Part shown: piece by piece, positions 28,935-37,265 of the stretch
Layout: each line of letters opens with the position of its first letter
Position numbering within the stretch: the stretch's first letter is position 1
Assembly: GCA_020637775.1 (NCBI GenBank)
Contig: JACKJV010000002.1
Location: forward strand, 62,001 to 126,000
Length of the DNA: 64,000 bases
Source: Brucellaceae bacterium
GTDB lineage: Bacteria > Pseudomonadota > Alphaproteobacteria > Rhizobiales > Rhizobiaceae
Reading direction: 5' to 3'
The notes under the pieces: model-generated
What the model saw: only the letters and a program-made list of their open reading frames with translations
Database searches by the model: none
Told to the model about the DNA's origin: nothing
Position numbers and translations under genes: made by a program

Positions 28935-30497
28935 ATGACACAGACAGCCCATCCCGACACCGTCCTCATCATCGACTTCGGTTCCCAGGTCACGCAGCTG
29001 ATTGCCCGGCGCGTGCGCGAGGCCGGCGTCTATTGCGAGATCGTCCCCTTCCAGTCTGCCGGGGAGGGCTTCCACCGGCTGAAGCCGAAGGCGGTGATCC
29101 TGTCAGGTGGCCCCGCCTCGACGACCGAGATGGGCAGCCCGCGCGCGCCGCAGGTGGTGTTTGACAGCGGCCTGCCGGTGCTCGGCATCTGCTACGGCCA
29201 GCAGACCATGTGCGACCAGCTTGGCGGCCGCGTGGAAGGCGGCCATCACCGCGAATTCGGCCGCGCCTACCTGGAAGTGCACAAACCCTGCGCCCTTTAC
29301 GAAGGTGTCTGGGATGTCGGTTCGCGCCATCAGGTCTGGATGAGCCACGGTGACCGTGTGACAGCGCTGCCGGACGGGTTCGAAGTGGTGGCCACGTCGC
29401 CCAACGCCCCCTTCGCCGCCATCGCGGACGAGACGCGCCGCTACTACGCGGTGCAGTTCCATCCGGAAGTGGTGCATACCCCCGATGGTGCCAAACTGCT
29501 TTCCAACTTCGTCCACAAGGTCGCGGGGCTGAAGGGCGACTGGTCCATGGCCGCCTACAAGGACCAGGCCATTGCCGCGATCCGCGCGCAGGTGGGTGAC
29601 GGCCGGGTGATCTGCGGCCTGTCGGGCGGCGTCGATTCCTCCGTCGCGGCCCTGCTCATCCATGAGGCGATCGGCGACCAGCTGACCTGCATTCTCGTCG
29701 ACCACGGGCTGATGCGCAAGAACGAGGCCGCCGAGGTCGTCGCCATGTTCCGGGAGCACTACAACATTCCGCTGGTGCATGTGGATGCGGCCGACACCTT
29801 CATTTCCGCGCTGGAAGGCGAGGCGGATCCGGAGGTCAAGCGCAAGACCATCGGCCGCCTGTTCATCGATGTCTTCGAGGCCGAGGCGAAGAAACTGGGC
29901 GGCGCGGATTTCCTGGCCCAGGGCACGCTTTATCCGGATGTGATCGAAAGCGTCTCCTTCACCGGCGGCCCCTCGGTGACGATCAAGAGCCACCACAATG
30001 TCGGCGGCTTGCCGGAACGCATGAACATGAAGCTGGTGGAGCCGCTGCGCGAACTGTTCAAGGACGAGGTGCGCAAGCTTGGCAAGGAATTGGGCCTGCC
30101 GGACCATTTCATCGGCCGTCACCCGTTCCCCGGACCGGGCCTTGCCATCCGCTGCCCCGGCGGCGTGACGCGCGAGAAGCTGCGCATCCTCCAGGAGGCC
30201 GACGCCATCTATCTCGACGAGATCCGCAAGGCCGGCCTCTATGACGCCATATGGCAGGCCTTCGCGGTGCTGCTGCCTGTCCAGACGGTCGGCGTGATGG
30301 GCGACGGGCGCACCTATGAATTCGTCTGCGCATTGCGCGCCGTGACATCGGTCGACGGCATGACCGCGGATTTCTACCACTACGACATGGAATTCCTTGG
30401 CCGTGCCGCCACGCGGATCATCAACGAGGTGCGCGGCATCAACCGTGTCGTCTATGACGTGACCTCCAAGCCCCCCGGCACGATTGAATGGGAGTGA
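28935..30497 (+). CDS. guaA: GMP synthase GuaA
   Basis: 520-residue glutamine-hydrolysing GMP synthase. The N-terminal amidotransferase has the Cys in [10 protein letters not shown] and His/Glu in VQFHPEVVH. The ATP pyrophosphatase P-loop is [14 protein letters not shown], and the C-terminal dimerisation domain ends [13 protein letters not shown], typical of GuaA. It makes GMP from XMP, the product of guaB. ATG 28935 fits family length; the ribosome site is weak. Two tandem palindrome-bearing repeats follow the stop. Confidence 0.98.
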   Translation: MTQTAHPDTVLIIDFGSQVTQLIARRVREAGVYCEIVPFQSAGEGFHRLKPKAVILSGGPASTTEMGSPRAPQVVFDSGLPVLGICYGQQTMCDQLGGRVEGGHHREFGRAYLEVHKPCALYEGVWDVGSRHQVWMSHGDRVTALPDGFEVVATSPNAPFAAIADETRRYYAVQFHPEVVHTPDGAKLLSNFVHKVAGLKGDWSMAAYKDQAIAAIRAQVGDGRVICGLSGGVDSSVAALLIHEAIGDQLTCILVDHGLMRKNEAAEVVAMFREHYNIPLVHVDAADTFISALEGEADPEVKRKTIGRLFIDVFEAEAKKLGGADFLAQGTLYPDVIESVSFTGGPSVTIKSHHNVGGLPERMNMKLVEPLRELFKDEVRKLGKELGLPDHFIGRHPFPGPGLAIRCPGGVTREKLRILQEADAIYLDEIRKAGLYDAIWQAFAVLLPVQTVGVMGDGRTYEFVCALRAVTSVDGMTADFYHYDMEFLGRAATRIINEVRGINRVVYDVTSKPPGTIEWE

Positions 30498-30500
30498 GGA

Positions 30501-30670
30501 GCGGTCGGCGCGATGCGGCGATCAATCGTGAACGATTTCACGATTGAAGCGACGAACGCGCGGAGCCATAGCGGAGCGCAGGAAAGCGGTCGGCGCGATG
30601 CGGCGATCAATCGTGAACGATTTCACGATTGAAGCGACGAACGCGCGGAGCCATCGCGCAGCGCAGGGAC
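30501..30670. repeat. Two tandem 85-base palindrome-bearing repeats after guaA
   Basis: Unit 1 is 30501-30585 and unit 2 is 30586-30670; they differ at only a few positions near their 3' ends. Each contains TCAATCGTGAA-CGAT-TTCACGATTGA, a perfect palindrome with 11-base arms (about 30530-30555 and 30615-30640). It resembles an intergenic palindromic repeat; a role in ending or protecting the guaA and SDR transcripts is possible. Small open frames across it are not credible genes. Confidence 0.9.
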
Positions 30671-30697
30671 CCGGACGGCACGTCCGTGCGGGCCCTC

Positions 30698-31459
30698 CTA
30701 CCGCGCCAGCCATCCGCCGTCGGCCGGGATGATCGCGCCGTGGATGAAGCGTGCCAGATCGCTGCACAGAAAGGCGACCGGCGCCGCGATTTCCTCCGGT
30801 TTTCCCCAGCGGCCGGCCGGAACGCGCGCCATCAGCGCCGCTTCGCGCGCGGCGTCCTCCTGCAGGGCCTGCGTGTTGTCGGTGGCGATGTAGCCGGGCG
30901 CGATGCCGTTCACGTTGACACCGTGCGCGGCCCATTCGTTGGCGAAGGCGCGCACAAGCTGGGCCACGGCACCCTTGCTGGCCGCATAGCCCGGCACCAG
31001 AATGCCGCCCTGGAAGCTGAGAACGGAGGCGACGAAGACGACATGGCCGTGTCCGCGCTCCAGCATGGCCTTGCCCAGCGCCTGCGTCAGGATGAAGGGC
31101 GCATCGCAATTGACCGCCATCACATCATCCCAGTCGGCTAGCGGATGATCGGCCGCCGGCGCGCGCCGGATCGTGCCGGCATTGTTGACAAGGATGGAAA
31201 TGTCCTGACGTGCGGCAAGCTGTTCGGCAAGCGCCGTCACCGCCTCCCGGCTTGAAAAATCGCAGGCCTCGCCGGTGAACGAACGGCCGGTTTCGGCCAC
31301 AAGCCGCGCGGTTTCGCTTTCCGGTGGCAGACCGGCTGAACTGACGCCGATGATGTCGGCGCCCGCCTCGGCCAGCGTCCGGCAGATCGCCCGGCCGATG
31401 CCGCGCGAGGCGCCGGTCACGACGGCGGTGCGGCCCGAAAGATCGATGGCAAGGCTCAT
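30698..31459 (-). CDS. SDR oxidoreductase, KduD/FabG-like
   Basis: 253-residue short-chain dehydrogenase. NAD(P) motif TGASRGIGRAI, NNAG at about residue 90, catalytic Ser in VASVLSFQGG and YxxxK in GYAASKGAV. Overall closest in my memory to 2-deoxy-D-gluconate 3-dehydrogenases (KduD), so a sugar-acid or polyol substrate is plausible. ATG 31457-31459 is used; the upstream extension overlaps the E2 gene. It starts seven bases after the E2 stop and is the last gene of the minus-strand operon. Confidence 0.88.
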   Translation of the reverse strand: MSLAIDLSGRTAVVTGASRGIGRAICRTLAEAGADIIGVSSAGLPPESETARLVAETGRSFTGEACDFSSREAVTALAEQLAARQDISILVNNAGTIRRAPAADHPLADWDDVMAVNCDAPFILTQALGKAMLERGHGHVVFVASVLSFQGGILVPGYAASKGAVAQLVRAFANEWAAHGVNVNGIAPGYIATDNTQALQEDAAREAALMARVPAGRWGKPEEIAAPVAFLCSDLARFIHGAIIPADGGWLAR

Positions 31460-31466
31460 GGCATCC

Positions 31467-32360
31467 TCACAGCATCCGGCGCGGATCGGCAAGAAGATTG
31501 GCGAAACGGGCCAGGAAACGCGCTGCGTCGGCACCGTTGATCACGCGATGATCATAGGAAAGGTCGAGCGGCGCCATGGGCACCGGCTGCCAGCTTTCGC
31601 TTTCCCATACCGGCACGGTTTCGGTGCGGGTGATGCCGAGAATGGCCACTTCCGGCGGATTGACGATGGGTGTGAAAGCGGTGCCGCCAATGCCGCCGAG
31701 ATTGGAGATCGACATGGACGCCCCGCCCATCTCGTCGGGGCGCAGCTTGCGCGTCTGCGCCTTGCCTGCGAGGCCGGCAATTTCCGCCGCGATGGTCCAC
31801 AGGCCCTTGCCGCTCGCGTCACGGATCACCGGAACCATCAGCCCGTGCGGCGTGTCGACGGCAATGCCGACATGGACATAGTGCTTTTGCACCAGCCGCT
31901 CGCCGTCAGGGCTGAGCGAGGTGTTGAAGAGCGGGAATTCCTCAAGGCAGATGGCCAGCGCCTTGACGTGGAAGGCCAGCGCCGTGAGCCGCACACCGCG
32001 CGCGTCGCCCTCTTGGCGCAACCGCTTGCGCAGCGCCTCCACCGCGCGCATGTCGGCGCGGTCGTGGTGGGTCACCTGCGGGATCATCCGGTTGGCAGCC
32101 GAAAGGTTGTCTGCGGCAACGCGCGCGATGCGCGACACGGGCGCCTCGCTCACCGGCCCGGCAGCGGCATGGTCGACTGCCCAGTAGCGGCTGTCGTCGC
32201 GCAGGACCGGGGCACCGGCCGGCCCGTCAACGTACTTGTCCACGTCCTCGCGCGCCAGCGTGGTACGGCCGGTCTGCGCTGCCAGATCGGCAAGGTCGAC
32301 GCCCTTGCGCCCGGCATGGGCAACGACGGACGGGCTGGCGATGAAGTCGCTCCTGCCCAT
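31467..32360 (-). CDS. 2-oxoacid dehydrogenase E2 catalytic subunit without lipoyl domain
   Basis: 297 residues: a peripheral subunit-binding domain at the N-terminus (SPSVVAHAGRKGVDLADLAAQTG) followed by the acyltransferase catalytic domain (ISNLGGIGGTAFTPIVNPPEVAILG) ending in DHRVINGADAARFLARF. The His-Arg pair is kept, and Asn replaces the usual Asp of HRxxxDG; Asn is found there in at least one active E2. No lipoyl domain is present, so it must work with the separate di-lipoyl protein encoded two genes upstream. Begins two bases after the aldehyde dehydrogenase stop. Confidence 0.87.
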   Translation of the reverse strand: MGRSDFIASPSVVAHAGRKGVDLADLAAQTGRTTLAREDVDKYVDGPAGAPVLRDDSRYWAVDHAAAGPVSEAPVSRIARVAADNLSAANRMIPQVTHHDRADMRAVEALRKRLRQEGDARGVRLTALAFHVKALAICLEEFPLFNTSLSPDGERLVQKHYVHVGIAVDTPHGLMVPVIRDASGKGLWTIAAEIAGLAGKAQTRKLRPDEMGGASMSISNLGGIGGTAFTPIVNPPEVAILGITRTETVPVWESESWQPVPMAPLDLSYDHRVINGADAARFLARFANLLADPRRML

Positions 32361-32362
32361 GG

Positions 32363-33793
32363 TCACCACTCCGCCGAGATATATTGCGTTTCCATGAATT
32401 CCAGCATGCCCTCATGGCCGCCTTCGCGGCCGAGACCGGATTGCTTGACGCCGCCGAATGGCGCGGCGGGGTCCGATACCAGCCCGCGATTGAGCCCGAC
32501 CATGCCGTATTCGAGCCGTTCGCACACGCGCATCGCCCGCTTCATGTCCTGCGAGAAGACATAGGCGACAAGGCCATATTCGGTGTCGTTGGCGCGGCGG
32601 ATGACGTCGTGCTCGTCGGTGAAGGTCTGCAATGCGGCGACCGGGCCGAAGATTTCGTCATGCACGCAATCGGCTGTTTCCGGCACGCCGGTCAGCACGG
32701 TCGGGGGATAGAAGAAGCCCTTGCCATTGGGCCGCGTGCCGCCCAGCGTGACGCGGGCGCCCTTTGCCACCGCATCGTCCACGAATGCGGCCACCTTGTC
32801 GCGCGTATCGGCATTGACCAGCGGGCCCACATCCACGGCTTCGTCCAGGCCATTGCCCATTTTCAGCTTCGCCATGGCATCGGTGAATTTCGCGGTGAAT
32901 TCGTCGGCCACGCGCTCGTGGATATAGAAACGGTTGGCCGCCGTGCAGGCTTCGCCCAGATTGCGCATCTTGGCCAGCATGGCGCCCGCGACCGCCGTGT
33001 CGATATCGGCGTCCTCGAACACGATCAGCGGCGCATTGCCGCCCAGTTCCATCGCCGGCTTGACGATCTGGTCGGCGGCCGAGCGCAGCAGCTTGCGGCC
33101 CACTTCGGTCGAGCCGGTGAAGGAGACGACGCGCACGCGCGGGTCGTGCAACATGTGATCGACCAGCCGTCCGGCGCTTTTCGACGGCAGCACGTTGACC
33201 AGGCCCCTGGGCACGCCGGCTTCTTCGAGCAACGGCATCAGCGCCAGCATGGTCAGCGGCGTTTCCGAGGCCGGCTTGATGATGACGGGGCAACCGGCCG
33301 CCAGTGCCGGCGCGATCTTGCGCGTGCCCATCGCCGCCGGGTAGTTCCATGGCGTGACAAGAACCGCGATACCCGCCGGCTTGTGCTGAACCACAATGCG
33401 CGCGCCCGACGATGGCGCATGGGTGACAAGACCGTCGGCGCGCACCGCTTCTTCCGCGAACCAGCGGAAGAACTCCGCCGCATAGGTGGCTTCGCCCATG
33501 GCGTCGGCCCGCGCCTTGCCGTTTTCCAGCGTGATGAGCCGGGCGAAGTCGTCAAGCCGCGCGGTCATCAGTTCCCAGCAGCGGCGCAGGATTTCCGAGC
33601 GCTCGCGCGGCTTGCGCCCCGCCCAGTCGGCGAATGCGCTCTCGGCCGCGTCAAGCGCGGCATCGGCATCGGCGGTTTCCGCCGAAGCGACGGAGGCGAT
33701 CACCTCTTCCGTGGCGGGATTGACGACGTCGAAACGCTCGCCACGGGCGCCCGCGCGCCATGCGCCGTCAATATAGAGGTCGGTATGGTTCAT
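32363..33793 (-). CDS. NAD(P)-dependent aldehyde dehydrogenase, GabD-like
   Basis: 476-residue aldehyde dehydrogenase of the succinate-semialdehyde type. PWNYPAAMGTRKIAPALAAG cofactor segment, FTGSTEVGRKLL, base Glu in MELGGNAPL, catalytic Cys in NLGEACTAANRF. Distinct from doeC. Lying between the two halves of the E2 system, it probably oxidises an aldehyde intermediate of the same pathway. Substrate unknown. Confidence 0.88.
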   Translation of the reverse strand: MNHTDLYIDGAWRAGARGERFDVVNPATEEVIASVASAETADADAALDAAESAFADWAGRKPRERSEILRRCWELMTARLDDFARLITLENGKARADAMGEATYAAEFFRWFAEEAVRADGLVTHAPSSGARIVVQHKPAGIAVLVTPWNYPAAMGTRKIAPALAAGCPVIIKPASETPLTMLALMPLLEEAGVPRGLVNVLPSKSAGRLVDHMLHDPRVRVVSFTGSTEVGRKLLRSAADQIVKPAMELGGNAPLIVFEDADIDTAVAGAMLAKMRNLGEACTAANRFYIHERVADEFTAKFTDAMAKLKMGNGLDEAVDVGPLVNADTRDKVAAFVDDAVAKGARVTLGGTRPNGKGFFYPPTVLTGVPETADCVHDEIFGPVAALQTFTDEHDVIRRANDTEYGLVAYVFSQDMKRAMRVCERLEYGMVGLNRGLVSDPAAPFGGVKQSGLGREGGHEGMLEFMETQYISAEW

Positions 33794-33808
33794 GGGTCTT
33801 TCTCCGGT

Positions 33809-35176
33809 TCACAGGAGGTGGCGCAGCGGATCGGCAAGGCGATCCGCAAAATCGTCAACCAGGGCGAAGGCCTGGCTCTCGGACATCTGGCCGTCATGGA
33901 AATCAAGCGAGATGACGTAGTCGCCCTTTTCCCGGCCGATGGTCAGCACGGGCGCGGCATCGGCGCGCCCGCTGGCCGAGACCACGCGCGAGCCGGTGAA
34001 ATCGCGCAGCACGAGGGCAGGCGGCATGCTGTCGCCGGCATTGGCAAGCGGTTGCGAAAGCCGGGCGCGGTCGGGATCAGCGTATCGGCCGACCGCGTCC
34101 TGCCGCTTGCGCAATTCCACGGTCACGGCTTCGCCCGCCGCTTCGCACTCCGCTTCGATTGCCTTGCGCAAGGCGGCTGCGGCGAAACGCAGCCAGACAA
34201 GACGCGGTGCGATTGCCGTGCCGCCATCCGCCTCCAGCCAGCCGATCAGGCTGTCGCAACCTTCGGAGGAAACGCGGGCATGAACATGCAGCAGCTGCCG
34301 GGACACATCGCGGTCTGTACGGGCATCCGGCGCCGCGCCAAGGCCGCGCAGGGTTTCCAGATCCGACACATGAAATGGTTGCGGCACGCCATGGGCTGCC
34401 AGCAGTGCCAGGTCCAGCCCTTCCTCCGCCGCGATCCGCCGTGCCTTGGGCGAGGCGAGGATGCGCCCGCCAGCCTGTGAGGCGGCAACAGCTTGTGCCT
34501 TCGGTGACCGTGCGGCCGGAGCAGGCTCGGGCGACGCCGCTGGCGAAGTATCCGTGTCCGTGGGCCCGGCCGAAAGGCTTCGCCGGACGGGCGCCGCGGG
34601 TTCCGTTTGCGAAATCACCGCAATCACCGAGCCGACCGGCACCGCCTGTCCGGCATCGGCCAGGATTGCGGCGATGAAGCCGTCGTGGCCGGCGGTCACT
34701 TCCATGACCGACTTGTCGGTCTCCACCTCCAGCAGAACGTCATCGGCGGACACCGGGTCGCCTGGCTGCTTCGCCCAGGAGACGATCAGCCCGCTATCCT
34801 GTGCCATGCCGAGCGCCGGCATGATCACCTGCGCGCCATCGGGCAGGGCGTCGTCGTCGCCCGAGCCTCCTTGCTGAGGGCTGTCATCAGCCGCTGCCGC
34901 TGCCGCTGTCCCCGTCCCGGCTGCGGCCGCTTCCTCCGCACTGTCGGCGATGATCGCGACGACGCGGCCGACCGGCACATCCTCGCCCGCCGATGCGGAG
35001 ACCTGGCCCAGAAAGCCGTCCGCCTGTGCCTCCACTTCCATGGCCGCCTTGTCGGTTTCCACCTCGAACAGCGGATCGCCTTCGGCCACGGCCTCGCCAG
35101 GCTGCTTCAGCCAGGCGATGATCCTGCCCGTCTCCTGGGCCATGCCGAGTGCGGGCATGATGACCTCATGCGGCAT
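33809..35176 (-). CDS. Di-lipoyl carrier protein with degenerate E2 domain
   Basis: 455 residues. Two lipoyl domains with lysines in ETDKAAMEV (about residue 44) and ETDKSVMEV (about 150), Ala/Pro-rich linkers, a subunit-binding domain (ASPKARRIAAEEGLDLALLAAHG), then an acyltransferase-like domain whose end reads SLDFHDGQMSESQAFALVDD. The HRxxxDG catalytic motif is destroyed, so this half is probably structural. ATG 35174-35176 is taken because the lipoyl domain starts at once; the frame upstream is antisense-like. Overlaps the E1 beta 3' end by 11 bases. Confidence 0.87.
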   Translation of the reverse strand: MPHEVIMPALGMAQETGRIIAWLKQPGEAVAEGDPLFEVETDKAAMEVEAQADGFLGQVSASAGEDVPVGRVVAIIADSAEEAAAAGTGTAAAAAADDSPQQGGSGDDDALPDGAQVIMPALGMAQDSGLIVSWAKQPGDPVSADDVLLEVETDKSVMEVTAGHDGFIAAILADAGQAVPVGSVIAVISQTEPAAPVRRSLSAGPTDTDTSPAASPEPAPAARSPKAQAVAASQAGGRILASPKARRIAAEEGLDLALLAAHGVPQPFHVSDLETLRGLGAAPDARTDRDVSRQLLHVHARVSSEGCDSLIGWLEADGGTAIAPRLVWLRFAAAALRKAIEAECEAAGEAVTVELRKRQDAVGRYADPDRARLSQPLANAGDSMPPALVLRDFTGSRVVSASGRADAAPVLTIGREKGDYVISLDFHDGQMSESQAFALVDDFADRLADPLRHLL

Positions 35177-36164
35177 GGAACAGCTCCCCGCGCACCGCCT
35201 TCCGCGCCCGTTCTGCCAGCGCCTCTGGCGTCGGCACGGTCCTGTCCTCCAGCGCCGGCGAGAAGGGCACAGGCACATCCATCGCCCCCATGCGCTGCAC
35301 CGGTGCATCGAGATGATAGAAGGCCTTTTCCGTGATGCGTGCGGCGATTTCGCCGGTCACGCCGAAATTCAGGTGGCCCTCGTCGATGACGATGGCGCGC
35401 GACGTCTTGCGCACCGAGGCAAGGATCGTCGCCTCGTCCAGCGGCACGATGGTGCGCGGATCGATTACCTCGGCGGATATGCCCTCCGCAGCCAGCGTTT
35501 CGGCCGCTTTCATCGCCACCTGCACCATGGACGATGTGGCGACGAAGGTGATGTCGGAGCCTTCACGCAGGATGGCCGCCTCGCCGAAGGGGATCAGGTA
35601 CTCCTCCTCAGGCACGGGCGCCTTGTCGTTGTACATCAGCTTGTCTTCGAAGATGACGACCGGGTTGTCGTCGCGAATGGCGCTCTTCATCAGGCCCTTG
35701 GCCTCGTAGGCGGAGGAGGGCAGGGCCACCTTCAGGCCCGGAATATGCGCCACCAGCGCGTGCAGGGACTGCGAATGCTGGGCGGCGGAGCGGCGCGTCG
35801 CGCCGAGATTGGTGCGCAGCACCAGCGGCACCTTGAGCTTGCCGCCGGACATGTAGTGCGTCTTGGCCGCCTGGTTGCAAAGCTGGTCCATGACCAGAAA
35901 GAGAAAATCGCCGAACATGAGATCGACGATCGGCCGCGAGCCGGTCATGGCCGCACCCACCGCCATCCCCATGAAGCCGGGCTCGGCAATCGGCGTGTCG
36001 ATCACGCGGCCGGTGCCGAATTCCTCCACCAGGCCGGACAGGACCTTGAACGGCGTACCGGCCTCCGCCACGTCCTCGCCGATCAGGAAGATCGTCTCGT
36101 CGCGGCGCATCTCCTCGGCAATGGCTTCGTTGACGGCCTTGGAAAGTGTGATCTCGCGCGTCAT
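35166..36164 (-). CDS. 2-oxoacid dehydrogenase E1 beta subunit
   Basis: 332 residues, the usual E1 beta length (PdhB/AcoB). EITLSKAVNEAIAEEMRRDETIFLIGEDVAEAGTPFKV is the N-terminal thiamine diphosphate-side signature; TPIAEPGFMGMAVGAAM and VPLVLRTNLGATRR follow. With E1 alpha it decarboxylates a 2-oxo acid or cleaves an acetoin-like diketone and transfers the acyl group to lipoyl-lysine. ATG 36162-36164 follows GAGGAAA by eight bases. Eleven bases after E1 alpha. Confidence 0.93.
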   Translation of the reverse strand: MTREITLSKAVNEAIAEEMRRDETIFLIGEDVAEAGTPFKVLSGLVEEFGTGRVIDTPIAEPGFMGMAVGAAMTGSRPIVDLMFGDFLFLVMDQLCNQAAKTHYMSGGKLKVPLVLRTNLGATRRSAAQHSQSLHALVAHIPGLKVALPSSAYEAKGLMKSAIRDDNPVVIFEDKLMYNDKAPVPEEEYLIPFGEAAILREGSDITFVATSSMVQVAMKAAETLAAEGISAEVIDPRTIVPLDEATILASVRKTSRAIVIDEGHLNFGVTGEIAARITEKAFYHLDAPVQRMGAMDVPVPFSPALEDRTVPTPEALAERARKAVRGELFHAA

Positions 36165-36175
36165 GTCGGGTTTCC

Positions 36176-37195
36176 TCAAATGTAGCCGAGCGCATGCGGC
36201 ACGCCGGAAAAGACGTGCATGTCCACCTCGGATGCGTCCGGGTAGGGCGCTTTTTCCGCATAGGCGACGGCGGCTTCCGCCTCGGCCCTGATCTCGTTGT
36301 TGATGGCGACAAGCTCGTCCGCTGTGACGATCTTCTGCTCTTCCAGCCACTTGCCGAAATTGGTGATCGGGTCGCGGTTTGTCTTCCAGTCCGCTTCCTC
36401 GTCCTTCGCGCGGTAGTAGTCGCGGTTGATGTCGCCGACGTGGTGGCCGTGATAGCGATAGGTCATCAGTTCCATGAAGAACGGACCCTCGCCCCTGCGC
36501 GCCCGGGCGACCAGTTCGCTGGCCAGCGTGTTGACGGCCAGCACGTCCTGCCCGTCCACCTGATGGCTCTCGATCCCGAAGGCCTGCGCCCGCGCCAGGA
36601 TGGAGCCCGCGGCGATCTCGTCGGTGCGGGTATATTCCGAATAGCCGTTGTTCTCGCAGGCATAGATCACCGGCAGCTTCCACAGCGCGGCCATGTTCAT
36701 CACCTCGTACCACAGGCCCTGCGCGGTGGCCCCGTCGCCGAAGAAGCACACGGCCACGTCGTCGCGGCCGAGCCTCTTGGCCGACAGGGCGGCACCCGTC
36801 GCGATGCCCATCGAGCCGCCGACAATGGCATTGGCGCCCAGATTTCCGTTGCTCTGGTCGGCGATATGCATGGAGCCGCCCTTGCCGCGGCAATAGCCCT
36901 CCGCCTTGCCGAGAAGCTCGCAGAACATCTCCCTGAATTCCGCCCCCTTGGCCACGCAATGGCCGTGGCCGCGATGGGTGGAGGTGATCTTGTCGCTCAC
37001 CCGAAGGGCTTCGCAGATGCCCACCGCGACCGCCTCCTGGCCGGAATACATATGCGTCAGGCCCGGCATCTTGGCCGACAGGTAAAGCTGGTTGGCATTG
37101 TCCTCGAAGGCGCGGATGCGCACCATCTGGCGATACATGCGCAGATAGTCGTCCGTGTTGCGCTTCGGTGTCGATGACGCTCTTGCAGCGCTCAT
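36176..37195 (-). CDS. 2-oxoacid dehydrogenase E1 alpha subunit
   Basis: 339 residues (PdhA/AcoA type). Thiamine diphosphate motif GDGATAQGLWYEVMNMAALWKLPVIYACENN is complete (GDG to NN). THMYSGQEAVAVGICEAL and HRGHGHCVAKG mark the substrate side; the phosphorylation-loop region is YRYHGHHVGD. It cannot be told from sequence whether the substrate is pyruvate, acetoin or another 2-oxo acid. No E3 gene accompanies it, so the cell's general dihydrolipoamide dehydrogenase must serve. Confidence 0.93.
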   Translation of the reverse strand: MSAARASSTPKRNTDDYLRMYRQMVRIRAFEDNANQLYLSAKMPGLTHMYSGQEAVAVGICEALRVSDKITSTHRGHGHCVAKGAEFREMFCELLGKAEGYCRGKGGSMHIADQSNGNLGANAIVGGSMGIATGAALSAKRLGRDDVAVCFFGDGATAQGLWYEVMNMAALWKLPVIYACENNGYSEYTRTDEIAAGSILARAQAFGIESHQVDGQDVLAVNTLASELVARARRGEGPFFMELMTYRYHGHHVGDINRDYYRAKDEEADWKTNRDPITNFGKWLEEQKIVTADELVAINNEIRAEAEAAVAYAEKAPYPDASEVDMHVFSGVPHALGYI

Positions 37196-37216
37196 GGCGG
37201 GGCTCCGGAATGGTTT

Positions 37217-37258
37217 GGGCCGGTCCGGCGCCCTGGTGCGGGCTGCCCGGACCGGCCC
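37217..37258 (-). other. Intercistronic hairpin between M24 and E1 alpha genes
   Basis: Perfect 12-base arms GGGCCGGTCCGG/CCGGACCGGCCC with an 18-base loop in the 70-base gap. No U-run follows on the minus strand, so RNA processing or stabilisation is more likely than full termination. Confidence 0.55.
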
Positions 37259-37265
37259 GGGAGGA

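Noticed and set aside
30544..30732. Small open frames across the tandem repeat after guaA
   Set aside because: The same peptide is encoded twice by the repeat units, with no ribosome site, so these are repeat artefacts.
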